A stretch of 64,000 nt of DNA from Bacteroidetes bacterium UBA5697 (GCA_002420145.1 DIHL01000061.1:1-64000); one strand, 5' to 3'; numbered from the stretch's first letter, positions 8,832 through 17,326 are shown. Made by a program: numbers and translations. Notes: a model not told the origin generated them from the sequence alone.

Positions 8832-9641
8832 ATGAAGGCTATTGTTTCTCACGATATAGATCACTTAACACTCTCTGAGCATTATTTTCAGGATTTAATA
8901 GTTCCTAAGTTTTTTGTGCGAAGTAAAATAGAGTTACTGACAGGTAAAATTTCTCTTGCTGAGTTTTTTTACAGAATAGGGGATGTTTTTAAAAATCAAT
9001 GGCAACATATTGAAGAATTACATGTTTTTAATCAAAAACATGATGTGCCAACCACCTATTTTATTGGAGTGAATAAAGGAGTAGGCTTGTCATATAGCAC
9101 CGCTCAATCTGCTTTTTGGATAAAAAAAATGATAGAAATGGGCTGTGATGTTGGAGCACACGGCATTGAATTTGAAACTTTTGAAAAAATAAATAAAGAA
9201 TATTCTTTGTTCAAGGACTTGTCTCAACAAAACACATTTGGTACTCGTATGCATTATATACGAACTAATGACCATACGTTTACTAATATGGCAAAGGCAG
9301 GTTATTTGTTTGATAGTAGCGAAATGGCTTTTAAAGCACCATTTAAAATTGATACTATGTGGGAATTCCCATTTCAAATAATGGATAGTTACATTATTGA
9401 AAAACCAAAGCAATGGCAGAGTAAAAACTTCTTTCAAAGTTGTGAGGAAACCAAAAAAATAATTGACAAAGCAGTTGATTTAAATTTACCTTATTTAGGA
9501 ATTGATTTTCATGACCGCTATTTTTCTCATTCTCATAAAACCTGGAAAGATTGGTATATGTGGCTGATAGAGTATCTTGCGGAAAATAAAGTTGAGTTTG
9601 TGAATTTTAAAATGGCAGTTAAAGCATTAGAATCGAAGTAA
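8832..9641 (+). CDS. Polysaccharide deacetylase-like (NodB-homology) protein
   Basis: This 269-residue protein has a NodB-type layout: SHDIDH at the N-terminus (metal-binding Asp/catalytic base), TTYFIGVNKG near 76, CDVGAHGIEFE near 104 (the H-x-x-E/H metal pair of the family), and DFHDRYFSH near 222. Relatives remove N-acetyl groups from GlcNAc-type residues using a divalent metal. No signal peptide is seen, so it would act on a cytoplasmic or inner-leaflet lipid-linked substrate. It sits between the FemAB-like pair and a GT2 gene. A free amine made here could be the acceptor for the FemAB-like enzymes (inference). Confidence 0.75.
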   Translation: MKAIVSHDIDHLTLSEHYFQDLIVPKFFVRSKIELLTGKISLAEFFYRIGDVFKNQWQHIEELHVFNQKHDVPTTYFIGVNKGVGLSYSTAQSAFWIKKMIEMGCDVGAHGIEFETFEKINKEYSLFKDLSQQNTFGTRMHYIRTNDHTFTNMAKAGYLFDSSEMAFKAPFKIDTMWEFPFQIMDSYIIEKPKQWQSKNFFQSCEETKKIIDKAVDLNLPYLGIDFHDRYFSHSHKTWKDWYMWLIEYLAENKVEFVNFKMAVKALESK

Positions 9642-9642
9642 A

Positions 9643-10653
9643 TTGAAAACAGTTGCTATAGTTATCCCTTGTTTAAATGAAAAAGACTACATTTTACGTT
9701 GTCTTCAATCTATTGCACAGCAAAGCTATAACAAGGATTTAATTACAACTTATGTATGTGACGGAGGTAGTAATGATGGAACGATTGAAATAATTAAGGA
9801 TTTCGTTAAAAGCAGTAATCGTTTTTTGATATTAAATAACAGTAAAAAAACAACCCCATATGCTTTAAATTTAGGAATTACTGAATCTACAGCAGATGTT
9901 GTTATTATTCTGGGCGCACATTCGGAAGTAGATAACCATTTTGTAGCTAAAAATATAGAGACTTTTTCTGAAAACGAATCTATTATGTGTGTGGGAGGCG
10001 TTTTAGAAAATGTTTACGAAAACGAAACCTCTAAAATTATTGGTAGTGCTATGTCTTCATCATTTGGTGTGGGCAATGCTCATTTTAGAACGGGGAATAA
10101 AAAAGGATACGTTGATACGGTAGCTTTTGGAGCCTACAAAAGAGAGATTTTTGATAAGGTGGGATTGTTTAATGAGGAATTAATTAGAAATCAGGATGAT
10201 GAATTTAATTACCGAATTACTTCGGCTGGTTACAAGATTTTTTTGAATCCTGAAATTAAATGCAAGTATTTTGTTAGAGCCTCATTTAAAAAATTATACA
10301 AGCAGTATTATCAATATGGCTATTGGAAAGTGTATGTCAATTTGTTGCATAAAACAGTTACAACAACCAGGCAGCTTGTTCCAGCAGCTTTTGTGAGCTA
10401 TTTATTTATTCTACTGTTGTCATTATTAATTGGAATAAAAGTGTTTTGTTTCCTTAGTTTGTTTTTAGTTTTATATGTTTTGATGGCAGGTTTCATGGCT
10501 TTCCGACAAAATGTTCAGCCAATAACAGCTATTAAAATTGCCTATACTTTTTTTATCCTTCATTTCAGTTATGGTATTGGTTATTTAAAAGGAATTTCCG
10601 ACTTTATTTTGCTTAAAAAATCCATCAAAAAACACGAAAGTTTATCTCGTTAA
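9643..10653 (+). CDS. Glycosyltransferase family 2 with C-terminal membrane segments (ExoA-like)
   Basis: The 336 residues begin at a TTG codon one base after the previous stop. AIVIPCLNE, CDGGSNDGT (39-47) and GAHSEVD (91-97, replacing DxD) match the ExoA subgroup of family 2, membrane glycosyltransferases of succinoglycan-type pathways. NQDDEFNYR near 185 is the catalytic-base block. Two or three hydrophobic helices occupy about 240-310, so the enzyme is membrane anchored. It is the last gene before the promoter of the dlt-like module. Confidence 0.84.
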   Translation: MKTVAIVIPCLNEKDYILRCLQSIAQQSYNKDLITTYVCDGGSNDGTIEIIKDFVKSSNRFLILNNSKKTTPYALNLGITESTADVVIILGAHSEVDNHFVAKNIETFSENESIMCVGGVLENVYENETSKIIGSAMSSSFGVGNAHFRTGNKKGYVDTVAFGAYKREIFDKVGLFNEELIRNQDDEFNYRITSAGYKIFLNPEIKCKYFVRASFKKLYKQYYQYGYWKVYVNLLHKTVTTTRQLVPAAFVSYLFILLLSLLIGIKVFCFLSLFLVLYVLMAGFMAFRQNVQPITAIKIAYTFFILHFSYGIGYLKGISDFILLKKSIKKHESLSR

Positions 10654-10657
10654 GTGC

Positions 10658-10686
10658 TTGTAATTTAAGTCTTTTCAGTACATTTG
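10658..10686 (+). promoter_or_regulatory. Consensus Bacteroidota promoter of the dlt-like operon
   Basis: TTG at 10658-10660, an 18-base spacer, then TACATTTG at 10679-10686 match the Bacteroidota -33/-7 consensus (TTG, TAnnTTTG). The -7 box ends 19 bases before the dltC start, and the upstream gene stops at 10653. The module can therefore be transcribed separately from the glycosyltransferase operon. Confidence 0.75.
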
Positions 10687-10705
10687 TGGGTATATTTTAA
10701 TATTT

Positions 10706-10936
10706 ATGACTACTACTCAACAAGTTATTGCCGATAAGATCCAGGAAGTGGCATTTACAAAGGTTGGTTTAAATGATGAGTTGTTTAAATCGGGCATTTT
10801 ATCATCAATTATTGTGATTGATTTAGCAACTTCTTTAGAAGAAGAATTTAATATCCAAATTCCTTTTAACGAAATCTCTATCGAAAATTTCTCTACAATT
10901 GAATTAATTGATAATTTTATTAAAACTAAACAGTAA
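10706..10936 (+). CDS. dltC: D-alanyl carrier protein-like acyl carrier protein
   Basis: This 76-residue acyl-carrier-type protein has the four-helix pattern of DltC. The attachment site reads LFKSGILSSIIVIDL: Ser34 occupies the 4'-phosphopantetheine position that is normally DSM in DltC or DSL in ACPs, but the preceding Asp is Ser here. IQIPFNEISIENFSTIELI continues the usual helix III. It would carry an activated amino acid from the adjacent ligase to the MBOAT protein. The next gene begins directly after its stop. The position next to dltD, dltB and dltA is the main reason for preferring DltC over a general carrier. Confidence 0.85.
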   Translation: MTTTQQVIADKIQEVAFTKVGLNDELFKSGILSSIIVIDLATSLEEEFNIQIPFNEISIENFSTIELIDNFIKTKQ

Positions 10937-12100
10937 TTGAAGTTCCTTTTACTTCATATTATTTCATTGCTAATTGCGTGTTTATTTTTCTTTTATTCAA
11001 AAGACAAAATAAATAACTACTATCAAGAAAAATATAAGTCAGATTTTGGGTTCATTACCGAAAATTATATTCCTACGTTTAATCAAAACCGTCTTTCAGA
11101 AAATATAACCTTATCTAATGCTTTAGATAAAAGTATCCCAGTGGTGTTTGGTTCGTCAGAATTAACATCACATCATTTAAATGCCTTATGCTATAATTTT
11201 TTTAAAGAACATAACCTAAGTCTTCAAGCTTTTGGTCACGCGGGCTTTCAATGTTTTGCTATTTCTTCTGTATTAGCAGCTAATAGACTAGTTCTTAAGA
11301 ACTCTAAAATTGCTATTATTTTATCTCCAGGTTGGTTTGAGGGTTCAGATTCTAAAGGAACAGATTTACAATGCTTTTTTGACTATAATAATGATGTTGT
11401 GATGAATCAAATTTATTGGGACAATCAATTGTCAGATTCATATAAGGCATATTATGCAGATTATATTAAAAGAAAATATGGGCAGATAAATTCTCCTAGT
11501 AATACCATTAATCAATTTTATACTTATAACGACAAGCTGTATGCGCCTTTTAATTTTATGTATGAAAAAGTTAGTCACAGTTCATACGATTCTGATGTTT
11601 ACAATAAACTATTGTTGAATCTATCTAAAGATACTGTTCAATATCGTTTTCAAAATTTTAAACCCAATTGGGACTCCTTATATCAATCATCTATTGAAGA
11701 GTTTAAGAAAACTTCTTCTAATAATGATTTAGGGGTTGAAAATGAGTATTATACAAATCGCTTAAAAGGTAAGTCTGAAAAGAAATTTAAAATAACAGAA
11801 AATTCTCAAGAGTATCAGGATTTTAAAATGCTTTTACGTCTTTGTAAAGAGTTAAACTGTAAACCTATTTTCATCATGATGCCACTGAATACCTTGGCTT
11901 ACAAAAATGCAAAGGAGTTTGTTCCAACTATCAAAAATATAGAGAGTGAGTTAAAACAGTATAATTTTAAATATTTAGATATGTTTACACCTGCTTTAAA
12001 TCAATATCAAGTTGGAACAACGGAGGATGTGATGCATCCAGGTAATTACGGATGGTATCAAATGGATAAATTTATCATAGAGGAATTTTCTTCAAAATAA
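10937..12100 (+). CDS. dltD: DltD-like SGNH-fold transferase/esterase, membrane anchored
   Basis: This 387-residue protein starts at TTG with no gap after dltC. Residues 3-20 form a single N-terminal membrane anchor, so the rest should face the periplasm. FGSSELTSH (71-79) carries the catalytic Ser of the DltD SGNH fold, ILSPGWFEG near 128 is the next conserved block, and D364-x-x-H367 in EDVMHPGNYGW completes a triad. In Gram-positive bacteria DltD takes part in the last step of D-alanine transfer to teichoic acid. Here the acceptor must be another polymer, since the organism is Gram-negative. Confidence 0.85.
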   Translation: MKFLLLHIISLLIACLFFFYSKDKINNYYQEKYKSDFGFITENYIPTFNQNRLSENITLSNALDKSIPVVFGSSELTSHHLNALCYNFFKEHNLSLQAFGHAGFQCFAISSVLAANRLVLKNSKIAIILSPGWFEGSDSKGTDLQCFFDYNNDVVMNQIYWDNQLSDSYKAYYADYIKRKYGQINSPSNTINQFYTYNDKLYAPFNFMYEKVSHSSYDSDVYNKLLLNLSKDTVQYRFQNFKPNWDSLYQSSIEEFKKTSSNNDLGVENEYYTNRLKGKSEKKFKITENSQEYQDFKMLLRLCKELNCKPIFIMMPLNTLAYKNAKEFVPTIKNIESELKQYNFKYLDMFTPALNQYQVGTTEDVMHPGNYGWYQMDKFIIEEFSSK

Positions 12101-12105
12101 TTATA

Positions 12106-12255
12106 ATGAAAAAAGAAAACTACTATAATTTCCTTAAAAAAATGTTGCTTTATGTCAGCATCGTTTTAGGCTTATATGTTTTATATAATCCGCATAATAA
12201 ATCAAAATACAATATTCCTCATTCAGCAACTTCTTTTATTTACGCTCAGTTTTAA
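12106..12255 (+). CDS. dltX: DltX-like 49-residue membrane microprotein
   Basis: A short frame fills the gap between dltD and dltB: ATG at 12106, five bases after dltD, and TAA at 12253-12255 overlapping the dltB ATG by one base. The peptide has a basic N-terminus (MKKENYYNFLKK), one hydrophobic helix at about 13-27 and the C-terminal residues SFIYAQF. In Gram-positive dlt operons DltX is a one-helix protein of about 50 residues ending in an F-x-Y-x-x-F motif, whose Tyr is reported to accept D-alanine from DltB before DltD moves it on. Length, topology, terminal motif and gene position all fit; Tyr46 would be the acceptor. Gene order differs from Firmicutes operons, where dltX precedes dltA. 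Confidence 0.8.
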   Translation: MKKENYYNFLKKMLLYVSIVLGLYVLYNPHNKSKYNIPHSATSFIYAQF

Positions 12256-13379
12256 TGACTCCATTTTCTAATATAAACTTCTATGTATTTGCATTCATTT
12301 ATTTTGCAATCATTTTACTATGTAAGTTTATATTCAAAAACAAGCATTATTCTATAATAACATTCTCTTTAACCTTTTTATATTTATTGTTATATATCAA
12401 ATTGGGTATTTCTGCTATTGTCTTTTCAGTGGTATCTTATTTGTTTATTAAGTATGTTAGTCCCAAGATTAATCACCGTTTAATAAGTTCATTGATATTA
12501 TTGCTACCAATGATTTTGTTTAAAATCAAAGTAGATTTAAGTATATTATATTTCATTGGTCTGTCATTTGTGACTTTTAGAGCAATACAAACCAATATTG
12601 ATTATAATTCAAAAAACGAATTTAAGTTTATTGATTATTTTAATTTTCTATTTTTCATTCCAGCTTTATTAATCGGTCCATTAGATAGATTTAATTCATT
12701 TACACAAAAAAGTAATAAAGCTTTTGATAACATTAATATTGAAAATGTAGAATCTGGTTTTACTGAGTTTTTAAAAGGTGTTTTATATAAGTATGCCATA
12801 GCAGAATTTATTTATCGGTATTGGTTAAATGATTTTGTGTTTGTAGACAAAACATTCATGTATTATCTAAATGATATGTACGCTTACATGTTTTATTTGT
12901 TTTTTGATTTTGCTGGTTATTCTGCCCTAGCATGTGGATTTAGTAAAATGATTGGGGTTGAATTACCTTTTAATTTTAATAAACCATTCTTAGCACTTAA
13001 TCCCCCTGATTTTTGGCAACGTTGGCATGCTTCTTTAACAAATTGGTTAACAGATTATGTATTTAAGCCGGCTTATAAATGGCTAAATGGATTCCAGAAA
13101 TTAAAGACTTATCCTATCACTAAACAAAACATTGCCATTTTTATGACTTTGTTTATTATGGGGTGTTGGAATGGTTTTGAAGCACAGTTTATTTATAGTG
13201 GCTTTATTTATGCCGTGTATAGTATGGTACATAATACATATGTTATAAATTGCAGAAAACAACAAAAAGATATATTATTTGGTAATTTAAGTCCAAAAGT
13301 AGTTAAGTACTTAAGTATGTTTTTATTAATTAATTTTACAGTTGTGGCGTTATATGTGTTTAGCGGACGCTGGTTATAA
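12255..13379 (+). CDS. dltB: DltB-like membrane-bound O-acyltransferase (MBOAT), catalytic His replaced by Asn
   Basis: This 374-residue polytopic protein has about ten hydrophobic helices. FDFAGYSALACGFS near 215 and NFNKPFLALNPPDFWQRWHASLTNW around 237-264 are typical of DltB; H258 in RWHAS matches the first conserved His. The second family block, normally G-x-W-H-G, reads MGCWNGF, with Asn306 (codon AAT at 13170-13172) at the expected catalytic His. The 48-residue spacing agrees with the 47 between His289 and His336 of Streptococcus thermophilus DltB, so the alignment is not shifted. It should move the aminoacyl group from DltC across the membrane to the DltX-like tail. The missing His makes mechanism or activity uncertain. 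Confidence 0.85.
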   Translation: MTPFSNINFYVFAFIYFAIILLCKFIFKNKHYSIITFSLTFLYLLLYIKLGISAIVFSVVSYLFIKYVSPKINHRLISSLILLLPMILFKIKVDLSILYFIGLSFVTFRAIQTNIDYNSKNEFKFIDYFNFLFFIPALLIGPLDRFNSFTQKSNKAFDNINIENVESGFTEFLKGVLYKYAIAEFIYRYWLNDFVFVDKTFMYYLNDMYAYMFYLFFDFAGYSALACGFSKMIGVELPFNFNKPFLALNPPDFWQRWHASLTNWLTDYVFKPAYKWLNGFQKLKTYPITKQNIAIFMTLFIMGCWNGFEAQFIYSGFIYAVYSMVHNTYVINCRKQQKDILFGNLSPKVVKYLSMFLLINFTVVALYVFSGRWL

Positions 13380-13389
13380 TATTTGAAAG

Positions 13390-14889
13390 ATGCAGTACGA
13401 TTTTTTTAATAATGATTTTGTAAATGTTAGCTCCAATAACACCAAACCATTTGTTGTTGGAACAGATATTACCTTATCCTTTTCAGAAGTTTATCAAAGA
13501 TTTAATGATTTAAAAAAATGCTTTAATGAATTAGCTTATGATAAAAATTCGCCAGTTATTATTTATGGCGAAAAACAAGCAAACTATGCAGTTTGCATTA
13601 TCACTTTTTTGCATTTAAATATTCCTTATGTGGCGGTAGATAGTATCATGCCTGAACATAGAGTAAAAGTAATTCAAGAAACAACTCAATCAAAGGTTTT
13701 AATTAATCTGTCTGATATTTCTTTAGATTCAGTAACTGCATCTATTGTTTTTGATAAAGAGCTACGATTAACAAAAAATATTGAAGCCGTAAATAATATA
13801 GAGGTTGATTTAAGTAAAGAAAATCTGGCTTATATTTTATTTACATCAGGTAGCACAGGAGTTCCAAAAGGTGTTCAAATTACTCGTAAAGCCTTAAATA
13901 ATTTCATCAAATGGTTTGTTAATTGGCCAATTCAAAGTAAAGATTTAGTTTACATGAATCAGGCTACTTTTAGTTTTGATGTGTATTTGTGTGATTTAGT
14001 GAGTGCGTTTCATTACGGTTCATTATTGGTATTAAATGATTTACAAACTTTAAAAACACCAGAGTTATTTTTACAGCGTTTCAAAACATATCAGGCAACT
14101 ACTTTGTTTTGTACACCTTCGTTTATATCTATGTATTTAACGTTGCCAGAGTTTAATCAAGCTAATTATCCACATTTTAAACATATTACTTTACTAGGAG
14201 AAGATTTACCTGCTGCCTTAGTAAGAAAAATCCGTAAAGCATTCCCTGATTTAAAAATTATTAATTCATACGGACCTACAGAAGCAACAGTAGTTGTTAC
14301 TTATGTAGAAGTAACTGAAGAGATTTTGAGTTTAGATAAGGCTGTGCCAATTGGTTACGTGAAACCTGATACCGAAATTTTAATTGATAACGAAAGTAAA
14401 AATTCTTCAGAAGAAGGAGAATTGATAATAGTAGGGGATAACGTTTCAATTGGTTATAGTAACCGTCCTGATTTAAATTCAGAGAAGTATTTTATTCATA
14501 ATGGAAAAAGAGCGTATCGCACAGGTGATTTAGCTTACTATAAAGGTGATTTGGTTTATTTTAATGGACGAATGGATAGCCAGGTGAAATTAAACGGCTA
14601 TCGTATTGAGTTAGATGAAATTTCTAATCTTTTGTTAAAGCATTCTAATGTATCAAATGCAGCGACTATTCCATTGAAGGTTGGTAATACCGTTAAGAAA
14701 ATTGTGACTTATATTTCTGTAAAAGATTCAGTAGATTTTGATGCGAATGATGTCTTAAAAAATTACTTAAAAGAGCTTGTCCCTGTTTATATGATTCCTT
14801 CAGAAATTATTGTATTACCAGAACTTCCGACTAACAGCAATTATAAAACAGATAAAAAAGCTTTATTAGATTTATATATAAATAGATAA
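13390..14889 (+). CDS. dltA: DltA-like amino acid:carrier protein ligase
   Basis: This 499-residue adenylating enzyme has A3 LFTSGSTGVPKG (from about 151), A5 NSYGPTEATV near 296, A7 YRTGDLAYY, A8 GRMDSQVKLNGYRIELDEI, and the A10 lysine in NYKTDKKAL. CTPSFISMYL near 240 and GEDLP at 270-274 align well with DltA, better than with general peptide synthetase domains. It would activate an amino acid with ATP and load it on the DltC-like carrier. The position before GE, which is Cys in Gram-positive DltA (C268 of Bacillus cereus, linked to D-alanine preference), is Leu269 here, so D-alanine is likely but not certain. Confidence 0.88.
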   Translation: MQYDFFNNDFVNVSSNNTKPFVVGTDITLSFSEVYQRFNDLKKCFNELAYDKNSPVIIYGEKQANYAVCIITFLHLNIPYVAVDSIMPEHRVKVIQETTQSKVLINLSDISLDSVTASIVFDKELRLTKNIEAVNNIEVDLSKENLAYILFTSGSTGVPKGVQITRKALNNFIKWFVNWPIQSKDLVYMNQATFSFDVYLCDLVSAFHYGSLLVLNDLQTLKTPELFLQRFKTYQATTLFCTPSFISMYLTLPEFNQANYPHFKHITLLGEDLPAALVRKIRKAFPDLKIINSYGPTEATVVVTYVEVTEEILSLDKAVPIGYVKPDTEILIDNESKNSSEEGELIIVGDNVSIGYSNRPDLNSEKYFIHNGKRAYRTGDLAYYKGDLVYFNGRMDSQVKLNGYRIELDEISNLLLKHSNVSNAATIPLKVGNTVKKIVTYISVKDSVDFDANDVLKNYLKELVPVYMIPSEIIVLPELPTNSNYKTDKKALLDLYINR

Positions 14890-14891
14890 CC

Positions 14892-16121
14892 TTGTCGAAA
14901 CTTAAAAACACATATCTGCAGTTTGGTTATAATATACCATTGCTAATTGCATTTTTTTTGCCATTTGGTATTAATCATGCGATTTTGATTTTGATTTGGG
15001 CTCTTTCATTTTTTGCTTTTGATAATGTAAAACAAGGATTTAGAAATGTATTTATTAATAAATGGTCTTATGTGTTATTGGCATTCTTTTTAATACACGC
15101 ATTGGGCTATTTCTTTTCTGAAGATAAGTCAGACGCTTTAAATGCCATTGAAATAAAGCTTGGTTTTTTAGCTTTCCCAATTTTAGTTTTTGCTTCTCAA
15201 TTCAATGAAGTTCAAATAAAAAAAATAATGATTTCCTTTGTCTCTGGCTGCATTTTAGCTACTGTGATATGTTTGTTTAGAGCATTTTATTTATACTTTT
15301 TTGAAGACGTTAATGCTTTTTTTTATTCTGATTTCAATTTCTTTTTGCATCCTAGTTATTTTGCTATGTATTTAGTGTTTGCGCAATTGATAGTAATGCT
15401 TTTTTATCCAACATGGTTATCTCATTTATCCTATTTGAATATTAAAATAGGATTTATCTCCTTTTTATTATTGTTTGCTACATTTTTATGTTCATCAAAA
15501 ATGGGATTAATTACAGCTTTTATTTTAATCCCTACAGCATTGTTTGTGATTTTATATAAAAACGGTTATAAGAAGTTGATAGTAGGTTCTTTAATCCTAT
15601 TTGTTTTAGGATTAGTTCTCTCGTATAAATTTTTACCACAACCTTTTGAGCGAATTAAAGTAGCGTTTAAAGTAACTGCTTCTGCCGAAAAAATTGATAA
15701 AACAGATGCAGAAAGTACAGCTGTTAGAATCTTAATTTGGAAAGAATCTGTGAAATTAATTAAATCTAATTTTTGGTTTGGAACCACCGCTGGCGATGCC
15801 AACGATAAGTTAATAGAGGCTTATGAAAAGGAAGGATTAACGGGAGCTTTGATCAAAAAATTAAATGCACATAACCAATTTTTGCAAACCTTTATTGGTA
15901 CTGGTATTATTGGATTTATCCTTTTACTTTTAATGACTTTAGGAGCTTTGATTTATGGTTTTGTTAAAAGAAATTATGTATTAGTATTATTTAGTGTATT
16001 GATGATTTTTAATTTTTTAGTAGAATCAATGCTTCAGGCTCAAGCTGGATTTATTTTCTTTGTCTTTTTCTTTTGTATTTTAACACACTATAATTTTCAT
16101 AAACTAAATAAAACATCATGA
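14892..16121 (+). CDS. O-antigen ligase/polymerase-like membrane protein
   Basis: This 409-residue protein begins at TTG and is composed largely of hydrophobic helices (about 10-12). A soluble stretch around 255-320 holds RILIWKESVKLIKSN and the motif HNQFLQTFIGTGIIGF, the signature of the O-antigen ligase family periplasmic loop (Wzy_C/WaaL). Such proteins either polymerise lipid-linked repeat units (Wzy) or ligate the polymer to lipid A core (WaaL); sequence alone does not separate the two. It lies two bases after dltA and overlaps the aminotransferase by four bases, tying the dlt-like module to glycan assembly. Confidence 0.8.
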   Translation: MSKLKNTYLQFGYNIPLLIAFFLPFGINHAILILIWALSFFAFDNVKQGFRNVFINKWSYVLLAFFLIHALGYFFSEDKSDALNAIEIKLGFLAFPILVFASQFNEVQIKKIMISFVSGCILATVICLFRAFYLYFFEDVNAFFYSDFNFFLHPSYFAMYLVFAQLIVMLFYPTWLSHLSYLNIKIGFISFLLLFATFLCSSKMGLITAFILIPTALFVILYKNGYKKLIVGSLILFVLGLVLSYKFLPQPFERIKVAFKVTASAEKIDKTDAESTAVRILIWKESVKLIKSNFWFGTTAGDANDKLIEAYEKEGLTGALIKKLNAHNQFLQTFIGTGIIGFILLLLMTLGALIYGFVKRNYVLVLFSVLMIFNFLVESMLQAQAGFIFFVFFFCILTHYNFHKLNKTS

Positions 16122-17326
16122 TACCATTTTCGCCACCACGTATAGATGATAAAATTATAAATGAAGTAACAGCAGCCTTAAAATCTGGATGGATTACAAC
16201 TGGTCCACGTACCAAAGATTTTGAGAAAAAAATCACCACTTATTGTGGTAATCAATCAACTTTATGTTTAAACTCCGCAACAGCTGGTTTAGAAATCATG
16301 TTACGTTGGTTTGGAGTAGGAGAGGGCGATGAAGTTATTTTGCCTGCTTATACTTATTCTGCAACAGCAAACGTGGTAATCCATTGTGGAGCTAAACCAG
16401 TTTTTGTGGATGTGAACGCTGATGATTTTAATATCAATGTGGCTAATATCGAAAAAGCCATCAATGAAAAAACAAAAGTGGTGATGCCGGTTGATTTTGC
16501 TGGTTTTCCATGTGATTATGATGAGATAAATGCCTTAGTGATTAAACATAAAAATGAATTTAAGCCTAAGTCTAAGAATCAAGAATTACTTGGTAGAATT
16601 ATGGTTTTATCAGATTCTGCTCATTCTTTTGGGGCTAATTATAAAGGCAAAAAATGTGGTGCTTTAGCGGATGTTTCAGTATTCTCGTTTCATGCGGTAA
16701 AAAATTTAACGACTGCTGAAGGTGGAGCAGTGGCTTTAAATTTTCCTGAACCTTTTGATAATACAGAGTTGTATAATTATCTGTGCATGTATACGTTACA
16801 TGGACAAAATAAAGACGCTTTAGCCAAAACACAAAAAGGTAATTGGAAATACGATATTGTGGAAGCTGGTTACAAATGTAATATGACAGATATGTCGGCA
16901 GCTATTGGTTTAGTGGAATTAGAACGTTATGATAATGATACTCAAATAAAACGTAAACAGATTTTTGATACCTATCAAGCGGCTTTTTCAAAAGATAATC
17001 GTTTCCAAGTTCCTGTTTATCATACCGATTCTAAAGTAGGCTGTTATCATTTGTATCCTCTACGAATAAAAGGGATAACAGAACAGCAACGCGATGCGAT
17101 TATGAAAGAAATTTTTGATTGTGATGTGTCAGTTAATGTACATTTTATACCAGTTCCTGCTATGACATTTTATAAGAATCTTGGATATGATTTAAAGAAT
17201 TATCCGGTGACTTATGATAATTTTAGCAGAGAAATTTCATTACCTGTGTTTTATAATTTAACCGAAGAGCAAACTCAAACTGTAATTAATGCAGTAATAA
17301 GTTCGGTAAACAAAGTGCTTGGCTAG
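16118..17326 (+). CDS. DegT/DnrJ/EryC1/StrS sugar aminotransferase
   Basis: This 402-residue PLP enzyme has SGWITTGPRTKDFE near 23-37, the PLP-contacting SDSAHSFGA (D166), and FHAVKNLTTAEGG, where K195 is the Schiff-base lysine. The family converts keto-sugar nucleotides to amino sugars with glutamate as donor; ArnB and PseC are close types. It overlaps the ligase/polymerase gene by four bases (ATGA) and is the last gene of the dlt-containing operon. An amino sugar made here could enter the glycan. The keto-sugar dehydratase partner is not adjacent. Confidence 0.87.
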   Translation: MIPFSPPRIDDKIINEVTAALKSGWITTGPRTKDFEKKITTYCGNQSTLCLNSATAGLEIMLRWFGVGEGDEVILPAYTYSATANVVIHCGAKPVFVDVNADDFNINVANIEKAINEKTKVVMPVDFAGFPCDYDEINALVIKHKNEFKPKSKNQELLGRIMVLSDSAHSFGANYKGKKCGALADVSVFSFHAVKNLTTAEGGAVALNFPEPFDNTELYNYLCMYTLHGQNKDALAKTQKGNWKYDIVEAGYKCNMTDMSAAIGLVELERYDNDTQIKRKQIFDTYQAAFSKDNRFQVPVYHTDSKVGCYHLYPLRIKGITEQQRDAIMKEIFDCDVSVNVHFIPVPAMTFYKNLGYDLKNYPVTYDNFSREISLPVFYNLTEEQTQTVINAVISSVNKVLG

